Assembly: GCF_013327855.1 (NCBI RefSeq)
Contig: NZ_JABUMX010000004.1
Span: forward strand, 248,001-312,000
Reading direction: 5' to 3'
Length of the DNA stretch: 64,000 nucleotides
From: Phyllobacterium pellucidum
Lineage (GTDB): Bacteria > Pseudomonadota > Alphaproteobacteria > Rhizobiales > Rhizobiaceae
Made by a program: the position numbers and the translations under genes. Each line of letters starts with the position of its first letter. The first letter of the stretch is position 1. This document shows positions 29,733-38,738 of the stretch, in pieces. The notes under the pieces were generated by a model that did no database searches, was not told the DNA's origin, and saw only the letters and a program-made list of their open reading frames with translations.

Positions 29733-29842
29733 CAACAAGTCAGTTCTAATGGCGGCAAAAAATGTCGCAACGCCGCGCAGGCGCGCACCATCCTGCCGAC
29801 GCGGCCCTCGCGATGCTCGTCCAAGACATAGAAATCGCTCGG

Positions 29843-30052
29843 TTACTTGTTGAGAATGAGTTTGCCCTGGCGCGTGATCTTCAACCGATACAAGGAGCCG
29901 CCATGTTCGATACCAACTTCCTTATTGCCTTTGAAAAGCACCTCACTACCTAGGACGCGGAATTCAGGCGCTGATGGCTGGACAGGCGCGGCAGGTCGCG
30001 AGACAGGATTTGGAAGGCGGACCTGAAGGTCGATGACCTGGCGGCGGGACAT
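29843..30052 (-). CDS. hemP: Hemin uptake protein HemP/HmuP
   Basis: A 69-residue HemP-family protein. The conserved C-terminal half is complete: LGSEVLFKGNKEVGIEHG followed by YRLKITRQGKLILNK. In rhizobia HmuP is needed for expression of haem-uptake genes and is iron-controlled. The start at 30052 (MSRRQVID) is the typical one; an upstream in-frame ATG would add 15 unrelated residues. No haem transporter genes adjoin it. A candidate iron-responsive box lies upstream. Confidence 0.88.
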   Translation of the reverse strand: MSRRQVIDLQVRLPNPVSRPAAPVQPSAPEFRVLGSEVLFKGNKEVGIEHGGSLYRLKITRQGKLILNK

Positions 30053-30103
30053 TTTGAGCCTCTCGTTGAACGGCAACCCACGTCGGTCGCCGTTCAATAA
30101 ACT

Positions 30104-30118
30104 TGATAACTATACTCA
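30104..30118. promoter_or_regulatory. Candidate RirA iron-responsive (IRO) box upstream of hemP
   Basis: TGA-N9-TCA (30104-30118) matches the iron-responsive operator pattern known for rhizobial RirA and lies 52 bases upstream of the hemP start. The pattern is short and could occur by chance, but its place in front of a known iron-regulated gene supports it. Confidence 0.5.
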
Positions 30119-30191
30119 TATTTAATCCGAACACTCAGATCAAGTCAATCAGTCGAAAGTCAGACAACATCGCTGGACCCGGATTTCAGTC

Positions 30192-30218
30192 AAAAAGAAA
30201 GGCCCTTGCGGGCCTTTC
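30192..30218 (-). terminator. Intrinsic terminator of the sugar ABC operon
   Basis: GAAAGGCCC (30197-30205) pairs perfectly with GGGCCTTTC (30210-30218) around a 4-base loop. On the minus strand the stem is followed by five T residues. It lies 28 bases past the stop of the sugar-binding protein, the last gene of the operon. Confidence 0.9.
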
Positions 30219-30246
30219 GATCGCAAGCTGGACAGACCAGCCTTAA

Positions 30247-31191
30247 TCAGAACGGTGAATCCGGGAAGTAGAATTCCTTGGCGTTGTCCTTGGTCACAAG
30301 GGTTGCGTCGAGGATGTACTTGCCGCGCACCGGAACCTGATCGTAGAAGTTCGCAACCGTCAGTTCCATCGCCGTTGCAACCATTGATGGTGGGTAGAGA
30401 ACGTTGATCGGGGTCATCTTGTCGCCGTCGGCAACGCGCTTGATCATGTCCTTCATGCCGGCGCCGCCGATGACCATCTTGATGTCGGTGCGCTTGGCCT
30501 GATCGATGGCTTCGAGCACGCCAACCGCCATGTCATCGTCCTGGCACCATACGGCGTCGATCTTCGGGAACTTGGTCAGATAGTCCTGCATGATCTTGAA
30601 GGCATCATCGCGCGACCAGTTGCCGAACTGCTTGTCGAGAACCTTGATCCCGCTGCCGGCAATCGCATCGTCGAAACCCTTCTGGCGCTCTTCGTCAATG
30701 ACGATCGGGAGGCCGCGTATGACAACGACGTCGCCGGTCTTCAACGTATCCTTCAGGTATTCACCCGCGACGCGGCCGAGCTCCGGATTGTTGCCGGCAA
30801 CGTAGAGATCCTGGATCGTCGGATCGGAAAGAGCGCGGTCAACGACCGTCACGAAGACGCCCTTTTCCTTTACCGCGCGGATCGGATCGGTCAGTTCGTC
30901 CGAATTGTGCGGCAGGGTTACGAGCGCGTCGATGCCTTGTGTGGTCAGGTCTTCAAGCGCGTTTGCCTGCGCAGCACCGTCCGGCGAAGTCTTGATGGTG
31001 ATCTTCAGGCCTGGGTGAGCGGCTTCTAGAAGCTTGGCGGCCCGTTCTGCATGATAGACGACGCCGCCGGTCCAGCCGTGGTCGGCCGCAGGTATAGAGA
31101 CGGCGATATTGACCTTCTTGTCCTGCGCGTAGGCGAAGGTCATCGTCGAAGCGAGCGCCGCTCCAACAAGACCGATCAATAGTTTACGCAT
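30247..31191 (-). CDS. Sugar ABC transporter periplasmic binding protein (RbsB/type 1 family)
   Basis: A 314-residue periplasmic sugar-binding protein with a signal peptide (about residues 1-22, ending TFAYA). The type 1 periplasmic binding fold shows LTTQGIDALVTLPHNSDEL, VTVVDRALSD and VWCQDDDMAVGVLEAI. It completes an importer with the RbsC-type permease and RbsA-type ATPase upstream in the same operon. The substrate is a sugar or polyol, not identifiable by eye. Confidence 0.93.
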   Translation of the reverse strand: MRKLLIGLVGAALASTMTFAYAQDKKVNIAVSIPAADHGWTGGVVYHAERAAKLLEAAHPGLKITIKTSPDGAAQANALEDLTTQGIDALVTLPHNSDELTDPIRAVKEKGVFVTVVDRALSDPTIQDLYVAGNNPELGRVAGEYLKDTLKTGDVVVIRGLPIVIDEERQKGFDDAIAGSGIKVLDKQFGNWSRDDAFKIMQDYLTKFPKIDAVWCQDDDMAVGVLEAIDQAKRTDIKMVIGGAGMKDMIKRVADGDKMTPINVLYPPSMVATAMELTVANFYDQVPVRGKYILDATLVTKDNAKEFYFPDSPF

Positions 31192-31268
31192 TTGTCTTCT
31201 CCCAATTTTCTGCTCGGGCCTTGATTGCGGCGCGGTGGGTGGCCCTGTTCCCCCGTCCGGTCTCGTTG

Positions 31269-31285
31269 CGGTGGCCCTGCCACCG
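31269..31285. other. Short hairpin between permease and binding-protein genes
   Basis: CGGTGG and CCACCG (31269-31274 and 31280-31285) can form a 6-bp stem in the 111-base gap between the permease and binding-protein genes. It may adjust relative expression within the operon. Weak evidence. Confidence 0.3.
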
Positions 31286-31302
31286 GTTTGCCTCTGCCAG
31301 CG

Positions 31303-32316
31303 TCACGCCTTCTTCTTCTGCAGCGTGCGCTGCACCAGCATGGCGATGATGATGATCGTGCCCTGCACCGCACCGATCAGGTATTCACTGACAATGTTGG
31401 AGAGCACCATGATGTTGCCGACGACTTCCAGCATGAAGGCGCCGCAGATCGTTCCCCAGATGCGGCCGACGCCGCCGCGCAGCGCCGTACCGCCGATGAC
31501 GACGGCAGTGATCGCCTGCAATTCCCACAGCATGCCCGTTGTCGTCGTCGCTGCGCCGAGACGCGGCACGTAGACGACGACCGCGATGGCGACGCAAATG
31601 CCCTGAAGAATATAGGTCATGGCGCGTACGCGGTTGACATGAATGCCCGAATAGCGCGCGACGTCTTCGTTCGAGCCGACAGCAATCACGTGGCGGCCAA
31701 AGGACGTCTTATAGAGAATGAAGGCGCCAAGAACTCCGACGATGATGATGATCCAGACCGGTATCGGCAGGCCGAGAAACACGCCGGTGTAGACGGGCCG
31801 GAACATGTTGCGCATCGCGATCGATTTCATGGCGATCGAGCCGCCATCCGCCAGCCACACGGTCACGGAGCGAAAGATCGCCATGGTGCCAAGCGTTACG
31901 ATGAAGGGCTCGATCTTGCCGATGGTGATCACAGCACCATTGAGCAGACCCGCCAGCGCACCGACGCCGATGGCAACAACGACGCCTGCCGCAAGCATCG
32001 CCATGTCGCCATCGACCGCACCTGAATTCAGGAACAGGATCATGATGCCGGCGACGAGCGCCGCCATCGAGCCGACCGAAAGATCGAGCCCGCCCGCGGA
32101 AATCACGAAAGTCGCGCCAACGGCAATGATGGCGATGAATGACGAGCGCGTTAAGACATTGAGCAAGTTGTCGATCGAAAGGAAGTTCGGGTTGACGAGC
32201 GCGCCGAGGACGAACAGCGCCGCCAACGCCAGGAATGGCGCAACCGCCGTCTTGTCGAGATCCGCCAGTTTGCGGCCAAAACCGCGTGTGTCGGTGATTA
32301 CCTTGGTGTCGCTCAT
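31303..32316 (-). CDS. Sugar ABC transporter permease (RbsC family)
   Basis: A 337-residue inner-membrane permease with about ten hydrophobic spans, of the branched-chain/ribose (BPD_transp_2) type. Typical features are SAGGLDLSVGSMAAL, the GKIEPFIVTLGTMAIFRSV segment and VAIGGTALRGG-like VVIGGTALRGGVGRIWGT near the C-terminus. Its ATG overlaps the ATPase stop (4 nt), showing translational coupling. Confidence 0.94.
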   Translation of the reverse strand: MSDTKVITDTRGFGRKLADLDKTAVAPFLALAALFVLGALVNPNFLSIDNLLNVLTRSSFIAIIAVGATFVISAGGLDLSVGSMAALVAGIMILFLNSGAVDGDMAMLAAGVVVAIGVGALAGLLNGAVITIGKIEPFIVTLGTMAIFRSVTVWLADGGSIAMKSIAMRNMFRPVYTGVFLGLPIPVWIIIIVGVLGAFILYKTSFGRHVIAVGSNEDVARYSGIHVNRVRAMTYILQGICVAIAVVVYVPRLGAATTTTGMLWELQAITAVVIGGTALRGGVGRIWGTICGAFMLEVVGNIMVLSNIVSEYLIGAVQGTIIIIAMLVQRTLQKKKA

Positions 32317-33866
32317 GCGTTCCCCGCACTGTAAAGCTCTGCTTCGTTGATCTTGACGCCGGTGGCGTAGACGACGATCTCGTCTTCCGTCATCGCGTCG
32401 CCGGTAACCTCGCCGACAATGCGCGACGAACGCATGACGAGAATGCGGTGGCAGATGCCGATGAGTTCCTGCATTTCGGAGGATATGACGACGACGGATT
32501 TGCCTGCCTTCGCGAGATCGGCAATGAACCTGTAGATCTGTTCCTTGGTGCCGATGTCGATACCGCGCGTCGGCTCATCAATGATGACGATGCTCGGCTC
32601 AAGCAGCATCATCTTGGCAAGGAGCAGTTTCTGCTGGTTGCCGCCTGAAAGCTGTCCAGCAAGAAGGTCGCGCCGGCGCGCCCTGATGTCGAAATCAGCG
32701 ATTGCCTTGTCGAGGCTCTTGTCCTCGCGCTTGCGCTCGATGAGCGGCCCGTTGGTAAATTTGCCGAGCGTCGCCAACGTCAGGTTGGTGCGCAGGTCTT
32801 GGGCCAGCAAGAGGCCTTTGCCCTTGCGATCTTCACTCAGGTATACGATGCCCGCTGACATGCTGTCGCGCACGCTGTGAAACTTGACCGGCTTGCCATT
32901 GAGTTTGACCTCGCCATGGGCAGTGCGCAGGCCGACAAGACCCTCGAACAATTCCGTGCGCCCGGCGCCGATCAGGCCTGCGAAGCCGAGGATTTCACCC
33001 TTGCGCAAGACAAAGCTCGCATCGCTGGCATAGCCCGGCACCTCAAAATTCTTTACCTCGAGAACGTTTTGCCGAGTCGCAGTCTCCTCGCGTTCGGGAT
33101 AGAGCTTCGACATGTCGCGCCCGACCATGAGGCGCGCCATGTCGACTGGCTGCAGTTCGGCCGCATGGCGGGTTGCAATCAGCTTGCCGTCGCGCAACAC
33201 GGTGATGCGGTCGGCGATTGCCGCGACTTCCGGCAGGCGATGCGAGATATAGAGCACGGCGACGCCCTTGTCGCGCAGATCGCGGATGACGTTGAGCAGG
33301 GCTTCCGTCTCGAAGGGCGTCAGCGAGGCAGTGGGTTCGTCGAAGATGACGACACGATGCGGCACCTGCAGGGCGCGCGCGATCTGGACCAACTGGCGGC
33401 GGGCAATCGATAGCCGCGCAATCTGCGTCGTCGGCTCAATTTCTGCACCGAGGCTGCGCACCGCTTCTGCGGACTGACGGTTCATTTCGCGGTCGTTGAC
33501 CATCAGACCGCGCTTCAGTTCCCGGCCCATGAAGATGTTCTGGGCAACCGTCAAATCCGGCGCGAGCAAAATCTCCTGGTGGACGAGCACGAGGCCGCGG
33601 TGTTCTGCATCTACGGGACCGTTGAATATGACGGGCTCTCCGTCAATCGCCACCGTTCCACGCGTCGGCGCAAGGTGGCCGCTCAGGAGCTTCATCAGGG
33701 TCGACTTGCCGGCGCCATTCTCGCCGATGATGGCATGCACCTCGCCCGGCATGACCGACAGGGTTATATCGGTCAGGACCTCGACCGGGCCGAATGCCTT
33801 GGCGATGCCACGCGCCTCGAGGACGGGGAGCAAAGTGCTGGTCTCTCCTGTGGGTGCCACGCTCAT
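32313..33866 (-). CDS. Sugar ABC transporter ATPase, two-domain RbsA type
   Basis: A 517-residue tandem ABC ATPase. The N-terminal domain has Walker A GENGAGKST, signature LSIARRQLVQ and Walker B VIFDEPTASLT. The C-terminal domain has the degenerate Walker A region GLIGAGRTE, LSGGNQQK and VIIDEPTRGID, a pattern normal for RbsA/MglA-type proteins. GGGAGG eight bases before the ATG at 33866 (MSVAPTGE) fixes this start rather than a GTG three codons earlier. Confidence 0.94.
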   Translation of the reverse strand: MSVAPTGETSTLLPVLEARGIAKAFGPVEVLTDITLSVMPGEVHAIIGENGAGKSTLMKLLSGHLAPTRGTVAIDGEPVIFNGPVDAEHRGLVLVHQEILLAPDLTVAQNIFMGRELKRGLMVNDREMNRQSAEAVRSLGAEIEPTTQIARLSIARRQLVQIARALQVPHRVVIFDEPTASLTPFETEALLNVIRDLRDKGVAVLYISHRLPEVAAIADRITVLRDGKLIATRHAAELQPVDMARLMVGRDMSKLYPEREETATRQNVLEVKNFEVPGYASDASFVLRKGEILGFAGLIGAGRTELFEGLVGLRTAHGEVKLNGKPVKFHSVRDSMSAGIVYLSEDRKGKGLLLAQDLRTNLTLATLGKFTNGPLIERKREDKSLDKAIADFDIRARRRDLLAGQLSGGNQQKLLLAKMMLLEPSIVIIDEPTRGIDIGTKEQIYRFIADLAKAGKSVVVISSEMQELIGICHRILVMRSSRIVGEVTGDAMTEDEIVVYATGVKINEAELYSAGNA

Positions 33867-33900
33867 GATTGGCACCTCCCTCTGTCCTGCCGATTGCCCA

Positions 33901-35073
33901 TCACAACTTCGTCCAGACGCCGCCGGCTTTCGACGATTTCACCGCGGCTTCGATGAATTCCATGCCTATGAGACCATCTTCCACGGTTGGGAACACCACA
34001 TCCTTTGGCGCCTTCTTGCCGGTGCGCGCAGCGATGATCGCCTGCGCCGCCTCGCTGTAAATATTGGCGAAACCTTCCAGATAGCCTTCAGGATGGCCAC
34101 TTGGCACGCGCGTCAGGCGCGCCGCCTCGGGCGAAGCCCCCGCCCCGCCCCGGGTCAGCAACTGCTTGGGCTTGCCGAATGGCGTGTACCAGAGATAGTT
34201 CGGGTCGGCCTGGGTCCATTCGAGACCGCCCTTGGTGCCGTAGACGCGCAGCTTGAGCCCGTTTTCGTTGCCGGGCGCCACCTGGCTTGCCCAGATCATG
34301 CCCTTTGCTCCACCGTCAAAGCGGAGCAGGATTTGCACGTCATCGTCGAGCACCCTGCCCTCGCCGAAACTGGTCAACTCGGCACATAGCTGCTTGAGCT
34401 TCAGCCCCGAAACGAAACAGGCAAGGTTATACGCGTGCGTGCCGATATCGCCGATGGCTCCGCCAGCACCCGAGCGTTTCGGATCGACGCGCCATTCGGC
34501 CTGCTTGGAACCCGTGGCCTCGGTCTTTTCAGTCATCCAGTCCTGCGGATACTCAGCTTGCACCACGCGCAGGTCGCCGAGCAGACCCTTTGCCACCATG
34601 GCCCGCGCCTGTCGGATCATCGGGTACCCGGTGTAATTGTGGGTGAGGATGAACAGCTTGCCGCTCTTGCCGGCAAGCGAGACCAGTTCCTTGGCTTCCT
34701 TCACCGTCGTCGTTAGCGGCTTGTCGCAGATGACATGAATGCCGGCCTTCAGGAATGCCTTGGCGGCTGGAGCGTGCATGTGGTTGGGCGTGACGATGGA
34801 AACCGCCTCTATGCCGTCCGGCCGCTTGGCCTCCTCCTTGGCCATATCCTCGAAGGAGGTATAGGCGCGGTCCTCGGCGATGCCGATCTCGCGTGCCGAC
34901 GCCTTGGCTCGTTCCGGATCGGACGATAGGGCGCCGGCGACCAGCTCATATTGATCGTCGATACGCAAGGCGATGCGGTGCACCGCCCCTATAAAGGCGC
35001 CTTGCCCGCCGCCGACCATGCCGATGCGAATGCGGCGTGACGGCGGCTTTTCCTTCGATGCTCCGATGACCAT
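33901..35073 (-). CDS. Gfo/Idh/MocA-family NAD(P)-dependent oxidoreductase
   Basis: A 390-residue sugar/polyol dehydrogenase-like protein. The N-terminal Rossmann motif is GMVGGGQGAFIGAVHR, the catalytic-lysine motif is CDKPLTTT, and the C-terminal domain contains GAIGDIGTHAYNLACFVSG. It lies between the transporter ATPase gene and a TIM-barrel isomerase gene, with 10- and 34-base gaps. It probably oxidises the imported sugar or polyol to a keto form for the isomerase. Confidence 0.92.
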   Translation of the reverse strand: MVIGASKEKPPSRRIRIGMVGGGQGAFIGAVHRIALRIDDQYELVAGALSSDPERAKASAREIGIAEDRAYTSFEDMAKEEAKRPDGIEAVSIVTPNHMHAPAAKAFLKAGIHVICDKPLTTTVKEAKELVSLAGKSGKLFILTHNYTGYPMIRQARAMVAKGLLGDLRVVQAEYPQDWMTEKTEATGSKQAEWRVDPKRSGAGGAIGDIGTHAYNLACFVSGLKLKQLCAELTSFGEGRVLDDDVQILLRFDGGAKGMIWASQVAPGNENGLKLRVYGTKGGLEWTQADPNYLWYTPFGKPKQLLTRGGAGASPEAARLTRVPSGHPEGYLEGFANIYSEAAQAIIAARTGKKAPKDVVFPTVEDGLIGMEFIEAAVKSSKAGGVWTKL

Positions 35074-35083
35074 CTCGTTCCCC

Positions 35084-36139
35084 TTACTTCAAGCCAAGTA
35101 TGCGGCGATTTGCGGCCTCATCGGTGCCGGCTCCGGCAAAGTCGTCGAACGCGCGTTCGGTCACACGGATGAGATGCGCATTAATGAACTCGGCGCCCTC
35201 GCGTGCACCATCCTCGGGGTGCTTCAGCGCGCATTCCCATTCCAGAACAGCCCAGCCATCAAAATCATGGGCGGTCAATTTCGAGAACACCGCGCCAAAA
35301 TCCACCTGACCGTCGCCCAGCGAACGGAAGCGACCGGCGCGGTTGACCCATGATTGGAACCCACCATAGACACCCTGGCGTCCCGTCGGATTGAACTCTG
35401 CATCCTTGACGTGGAACGCCTTGATCCGCTCGTGATAGATGTCGATGTAGTCGAGATAGTCGAGCTGCTGCAGTACGAAATGCGAGGGATCGTAGAGCAG
35501 ATTGGCACGCGTATGATTGTTCACGCGCTCCAGAAACATTTCGTAGCTTATGCCGTCATGGAGATCCTCCGAAGGATGAATTTCATAGGCGGCGTCGATA
35601 CCCTGCTCGTCGAGATAGTTGAGGATGGGGGTCCAGCGTTTGGCAAGTTCATCGAACGCTGTTTCGACCAGACCGGCCGGACGCTGCGGAAACGGATAAA
35701 TATACGGCCATGCAAGGGCGCCGGAGAAGGTCGGCATGGATTTCAGGCCGAGATGTTTTGACGCCCGCGCAGCGCGCTTCAATTGATCAACCGCCCATTC
35801 CTGACGCGCCTTGGGATTGCCATGCACTTCCGGTGCTGCAAAGCCATCCATCATTTCGTCATAGGCGGGATGAACCGCCACGAGCTGCCCCTGAAGATGG
35901 GTGGCAAGCTCGGTGATGGTCAGGCCATGCGCCGCCGCAGTACCGGCGAGTTCGTCGCAATAATCCTTGGAATCCGACGCTTTCTTCAGGTCGATCAAGC
36001 GCGCATCCCAAGCCGGAATCTGTACCCCTTTATAACCGAGGGATGCGGCCCATCCGCAGATGGCATCGAAGGAATTGAACGGCGCCGCATCGCCCGCGAA
36101 CTGTGCGAGAAAAATGGCTGGTCCCTTGATCGTCTTCAT
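35084..36139 (-). CDS. Sugar phosphate isomerase/epimerase (AP endonuclease 2 superfamily TIM barrel)
   Basis: A 351-residue xylose-isomerase-like TIM barrel. Probable metal-binding residues lie in AAYEIHPSEDLHDG, NLLYDPSHFVLQQLD and AVLEWECALKHPEDG. It is the second gene of the operon, preceded by a good AGGGAGGA ribosome-binding site. Pairing with a Gfo/Idh/MocA oxidoreductase suggests an oxidation-isomerisation route as for inositol or keto-sugars; the exact substrate is unknown. Confidence 0.9.
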   Translation of the reverse strand: MKTIKGPAIFLAQFAGDAAPFNSFDAICGWAASLGYKGVQIPAWDARLIDLKKASDSKDYCDELAGTAAAHGLTITELATHLQGQLVAVHPAYDEMMDGFAAPEVHGNPKARQEWAVDQLKRAARASKHLGLKSMPTFSGALAWPYIYPFPQRPAGLVETAFDELAKRWTPILNYLDEQGIDAAYEIHPSEDLHDGISYEMFLERVNNHTRANLLYDPSHFVLQQLDYLDYIDIYHERIKAFHVKDAEFNPTGRQGVYGGFQSWVNRAGRFRSLGDGQVDFGAVFSKLTAHDFDGWAVLEWECALKHPEDGAREGAEFINAHLIRVTERAFDDFAGAGTDEAANRRILGLK

Positions 36140-36165
36140 GAATTCCTCCCTTAAGTCTCCTGCCG

Positions 36166-37191
36166 TCAGGGCATGTTGTCCCTGAGAAAAATATCGATGC
36201 GAATGTGCTCTTGCCCCGGAACGATGGGGCGTCCCTCGCGCAGCGCCGTCAGGATGCGTGCGGTGCTGCGCGCCATATGGCCTGCATCCTGGTTGATAAG
36301 CGCATCGACGGTGCCACGCACCAGATGCCGCCGCGTCGAGGGCGTCAGTTCGTGGGCAACGAAAATCACGTCGGAGACGTGGCCGCTTGCCTCAAGCGCC
36401 TTGATCACGCCCGCCTGTCCGCCGCCGGCATTATAGATTGCGACAAGATCCGAATGGTCCTTCAAAAGCGCGCCTGCCGCCGCTTCGACGCGGGCGTTCT
36501 CGTCGCGGGCTTCGCGCACCGGCAATACTTCGAGGTTCGGGTACTCGCGTGAAATGATCTGCTCAAAGCCAAACTGGCGTTCGATGTGATCGCGCAGGGC
36601 GAGCGACCCCGCGATCATGCCGACTTTGCCCTCGCGCGGCCCGACAAAGCGGCCAATGAGCGAGGCTGCCGTGCGACCGGCAGCAAAATTGTCGATCCCG
36701 ACATAGTGGGCGCGGCGGGAATTCGGAACGTCCGATACGAGTGTCAGTACAACGACCCCGGAGTCAGCGAGCGCGTTGATCGCCTCGGTCACGGCCGGAT
36801 GATCAAGCGCGACGACGGCGACGCCATCTATTCCGGAAGGAAGGCTTTCCAGCGCCGCTGCAACGGCGACGCCGTCAAAGGTATCGACATGCTCGATCGA
36901 AAGTCGCACGCGCTCCTGCAGCTGGCGCTCGCGGGTTGCGCGAAACTCAGCGTCGAGGTTCTGCATGAATTCGTTTTCGCCGGTCGGCAAGATGATGCGG
37001 AAGTCGTAGTCACGCACGCGTGCAAGGCGCGAGGCATGTGGGTCCGACAGGAAACCAAGCTGTTTTATGGCCGCATTGACGCGCTCGATGGTGCGTGCAT
37101 GCACGCCCATCCTCCCGTTCACGACGCGATCAACCGTTGCGAGACTTACACCGGCTTCTCGGGCGACGTCTTCAAGCGTCATTTTCCCCAC
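36166..37191 (-). CDS. LacI-family transcriptional regulator of the sugar operon
   Basis: A 341-residue LacI-family regulator. The HTH and hinge are at the N-terminus (MTLEDVAREAGVSLATVDRV, then VNGRMGVHARTIERV), followed by a type 1 periplasmic-binding-like sensor domain of the type seen in sugar-binding regulators. A GTG start at 37191 with GGAGG at nine bases is chosen; ATG three codons later is an alternative. It is the first gene of the leftward operon and probably controls it through the operator-like repeats directly upstream. Confidence 0.92.
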   Translation of the reverse strand: MGKMTLEDVAREAGVSLATVDRVVNGRMGVHARTIERVNAAIKQLGFLSDPHASRLARVRDYDFRIILPTGENEFMQNLDAEFRATRERQLQERVRLSIEHVDTFDGVAVAAALESLPSGIDGVAVVALDHPAVTEAINALADSGVVVLTLVSDVPNSRRAHYVGIDNFAAGRTAASLIGRFVGPREGKVGMIAGSLALRDHIERQFGFEQIISREYPNLEVLPVREARDENARVEAAAGALLKDHSDLVAIYNAGGGQAGVIKALEASGHVSDVIFVAHELTPSTRRHLVRGTVDALINQDAGHMARSTARILTALREGRPIVPGQEHIRIDIFLRDNMP

Positions 37192-37965
37192 GAGAATTCT
37201 CCTCCGGCTAAAGTCTTAGATCAACCCATTGAGGTGTGCAACTCTTTTTGACTTGTTTTGATGGACTGTTTGATGTGTCCACAGCGTTGCAAATATCAAA
37301 CGACACATAATATAGTAACCTCCCCAATGCGTACCTCAAACGACAAGACAGCCAGCCGCATCTCCAAATGAGCTGTTAAAATCGTCTCGGGGTTGCCACT
37401 CAGAAGTTAGCGCAAAGGTGAGCCACTTTGCCGTACGGAGCGCCGCAGCCCGGATCGGTTCTTATCCGTGATACTAGAATCGGAAGCCGTCAGGCATGCC
37501 GTCCAACATGCATCTGCGATTAATCACGCAGAAACTAGCAAAATATGATAGGGAATTAGGAATTAGAATTCCACCGGTGACATCGTAAAGATCATCGAAG
37601 CCAGCGCACGACCGAGAAATTCCTTAGCCGAAAGGTTTGCACTTCAGCGATGACTCACGGCTTAAGGGCGCTTCGTTCAACTCGCTGGAAGATGGGGCTT
37701 TTCTACGTCAGCGATGGCATTCACAGCCAGGTAGATCCAGTGGACCGACTTCACGGCCAGGCGCCAAATCGCCTGCAATCCGAAGAATCAATGCCGCGCA
37801 CTGGTGCTTTGATCATGGGAAGTAATCGCAGCGGCCGCATGGGGTGCCAACGGACCCACACACGAGCGGATGCATACATCCAACAGATGCGGCATGAAAT
37901 ATCGTTGCGCCGGCGGCGATGTCGGACAATCGTTAGGTTGCCCAACTGATGACCGAGAGACTACA
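37192..37965. other. Gene-poor left margin of the accessory region
   Basis: About 770 bases with no convincing gene. The first 150 bases hold the candidate LacI operators and presumably the promoter of the sugar operon. Short open frames between 37637 and 37949 show no recognisable motif or good ribosome-binding site, and are not called. Confidence 0.5.
37268..37345. promoter_or_regulatory. Candidate LacI operators upstream of the sugar operon
   Basis: GTTTGAT (37268-37274) and ATCAAAC (37295-37301) form a perfect 7-bp inverted repeat with a 20-base spacer. TCAAACGACA recurs as a direct repeat at 37296-37305 and 37336-37345. All lie 77-154 bases upstream of the LacI gene start. Confidence 0.4.
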
Positions 37966-38436
37966 ATGGCAAAACCCTCTTCGCGAGAAACCAGCGAACC
38001 AACGGGCGACTACATCATCTACGTAACAGAAGCATATAGCCTCAACTCAGATTGGATGCCGACCGCCCGCTATTATTCTGGGACCGTCTTGTTCGAGGCA
38101 CAGAGCGGCAAAATACACTTCACTCATGTGAAACGCGCCACGCTGAAACTAAGAATGGTGCATTTCTGCATTCCTGACAATCCAACTGCCGACGCTAAAG
38201 CTCGGGCTGCCGAACACAAGCGCTATGTTCGCGCGTTGGAACTGTATCGGGAGTACTATAGGCGTACAGGCAGCGTTACGAACTCCTTCGCGAGACGGAC
38301 CGGTCTCTGCCCTATCTGCCCGAGGTCTCAGCGCTCAAGCTTGCTCGATGAAGGCGCATTGTTGCCCGTCTGGAACGGGGCCGATCGCAGACAGTCCGCT
38401 GCTAGAATACTCGACGCGAAAGCGGACATTTGGTGA
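37966..38436 (+). CDS. Hypothetical protein, possibly frameshifted
   Basis: A 156-codon frame beginning MAKPSSRETSEPTGDY. The first hundred residues look like a real soluble protein: a beta-rich start (YIIYVTEAYSLNSDW, SGTVLFEAQSGKIHFTHV) and a helical RAAEHKRYVRALELYREYYR. After about 38262 the called frame turns arginine- and cysteine-rich, while another frame continues with the plausible helical sequence RYELLRETDRSLPYLPEVSA to a TGA at 38351. A one-base shift near 38262 would join them. I do not recognise the family. The 3' end contains one copy of the island-flanking hairpin repeat. Confidence 0.4.
   Translation: MAKPSSRETSEPTGDYIIYVTEAYSLNSDWMPTARYYSGTVLFEAQSGKIHFTHVKRATLKLRMVHFCIPDNPTADAKARAAEHKRYVRALELYREYYRRTGSVTNSFARRTGLCPICPRSQRSSLLDEGALLPVWNGADRRQSAARILDAKADIW
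38376..38428 (+). repeat. Hairpin repeat, left copy (pairs with 55564-55617)
   Basis: A 53-base segment about 80% identical (44 of 54 aligned positions, one gap) to 55564-55617 in the same orientation. It contains a perfect inverted repeat GTCCGCT (38394-38400) / AGCGGAC (38421-38427). The two copies bracket the type I secretion locus. Confidence 0.6.
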
Positions 38437-38573
38437 TGAAACTCTTTGGCCACGGCATGCGCGACGCGAAGGAGATCGCCGTGACAGCGGTCCAGCAAGA
38501 GACACATGTTTCTGACATCGGCGCCGAGCGGGGTAGCAAGCTTAATTAGTACAATTGATGGCTCGCATTGGCT

Positions 38574-38669
38574 TCAGTCTGCCCGGAGGGCGAAGACCGC
38601 TAATACAATTCCGACGCATATCACCATCAGAGCAATGGCAATGAGGATTGGATGCTCCATAATGGGCAT
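38574..38669 (-). CDS. Possible 31-residue single-span membrane peptide
   Basis: The minus strand encodes a 31-residue peptide: MPIMEHP, an uninterrupted hydrophobic span of about 20 residues (LIAIALMVICVGIVLAVFAL) and RAD. The composition is that of a genuine small membrane protein. No good ribosome-binding site precedes it and it lies in a region of broken genes, so it could be a remnant. Confidence 0.3.
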   Translation of the reverse strand: MPIMEHPILIAIALMVICVGIVLAVFALRAD

Positions 38670-38738
38670 CGTTATCCGAAAACCGGTCGGTAGTCCACGC
38701 GAAGTCTGCTATTTTTGCATCCAAAGGAGAAACGAACG

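Noticed and set aside
37637-37949. Open frames of 62-99 codons left of the accessory region
   Set aside because: Arg-rich, no recognisable domain and no good ribosome-binding site on either strand.
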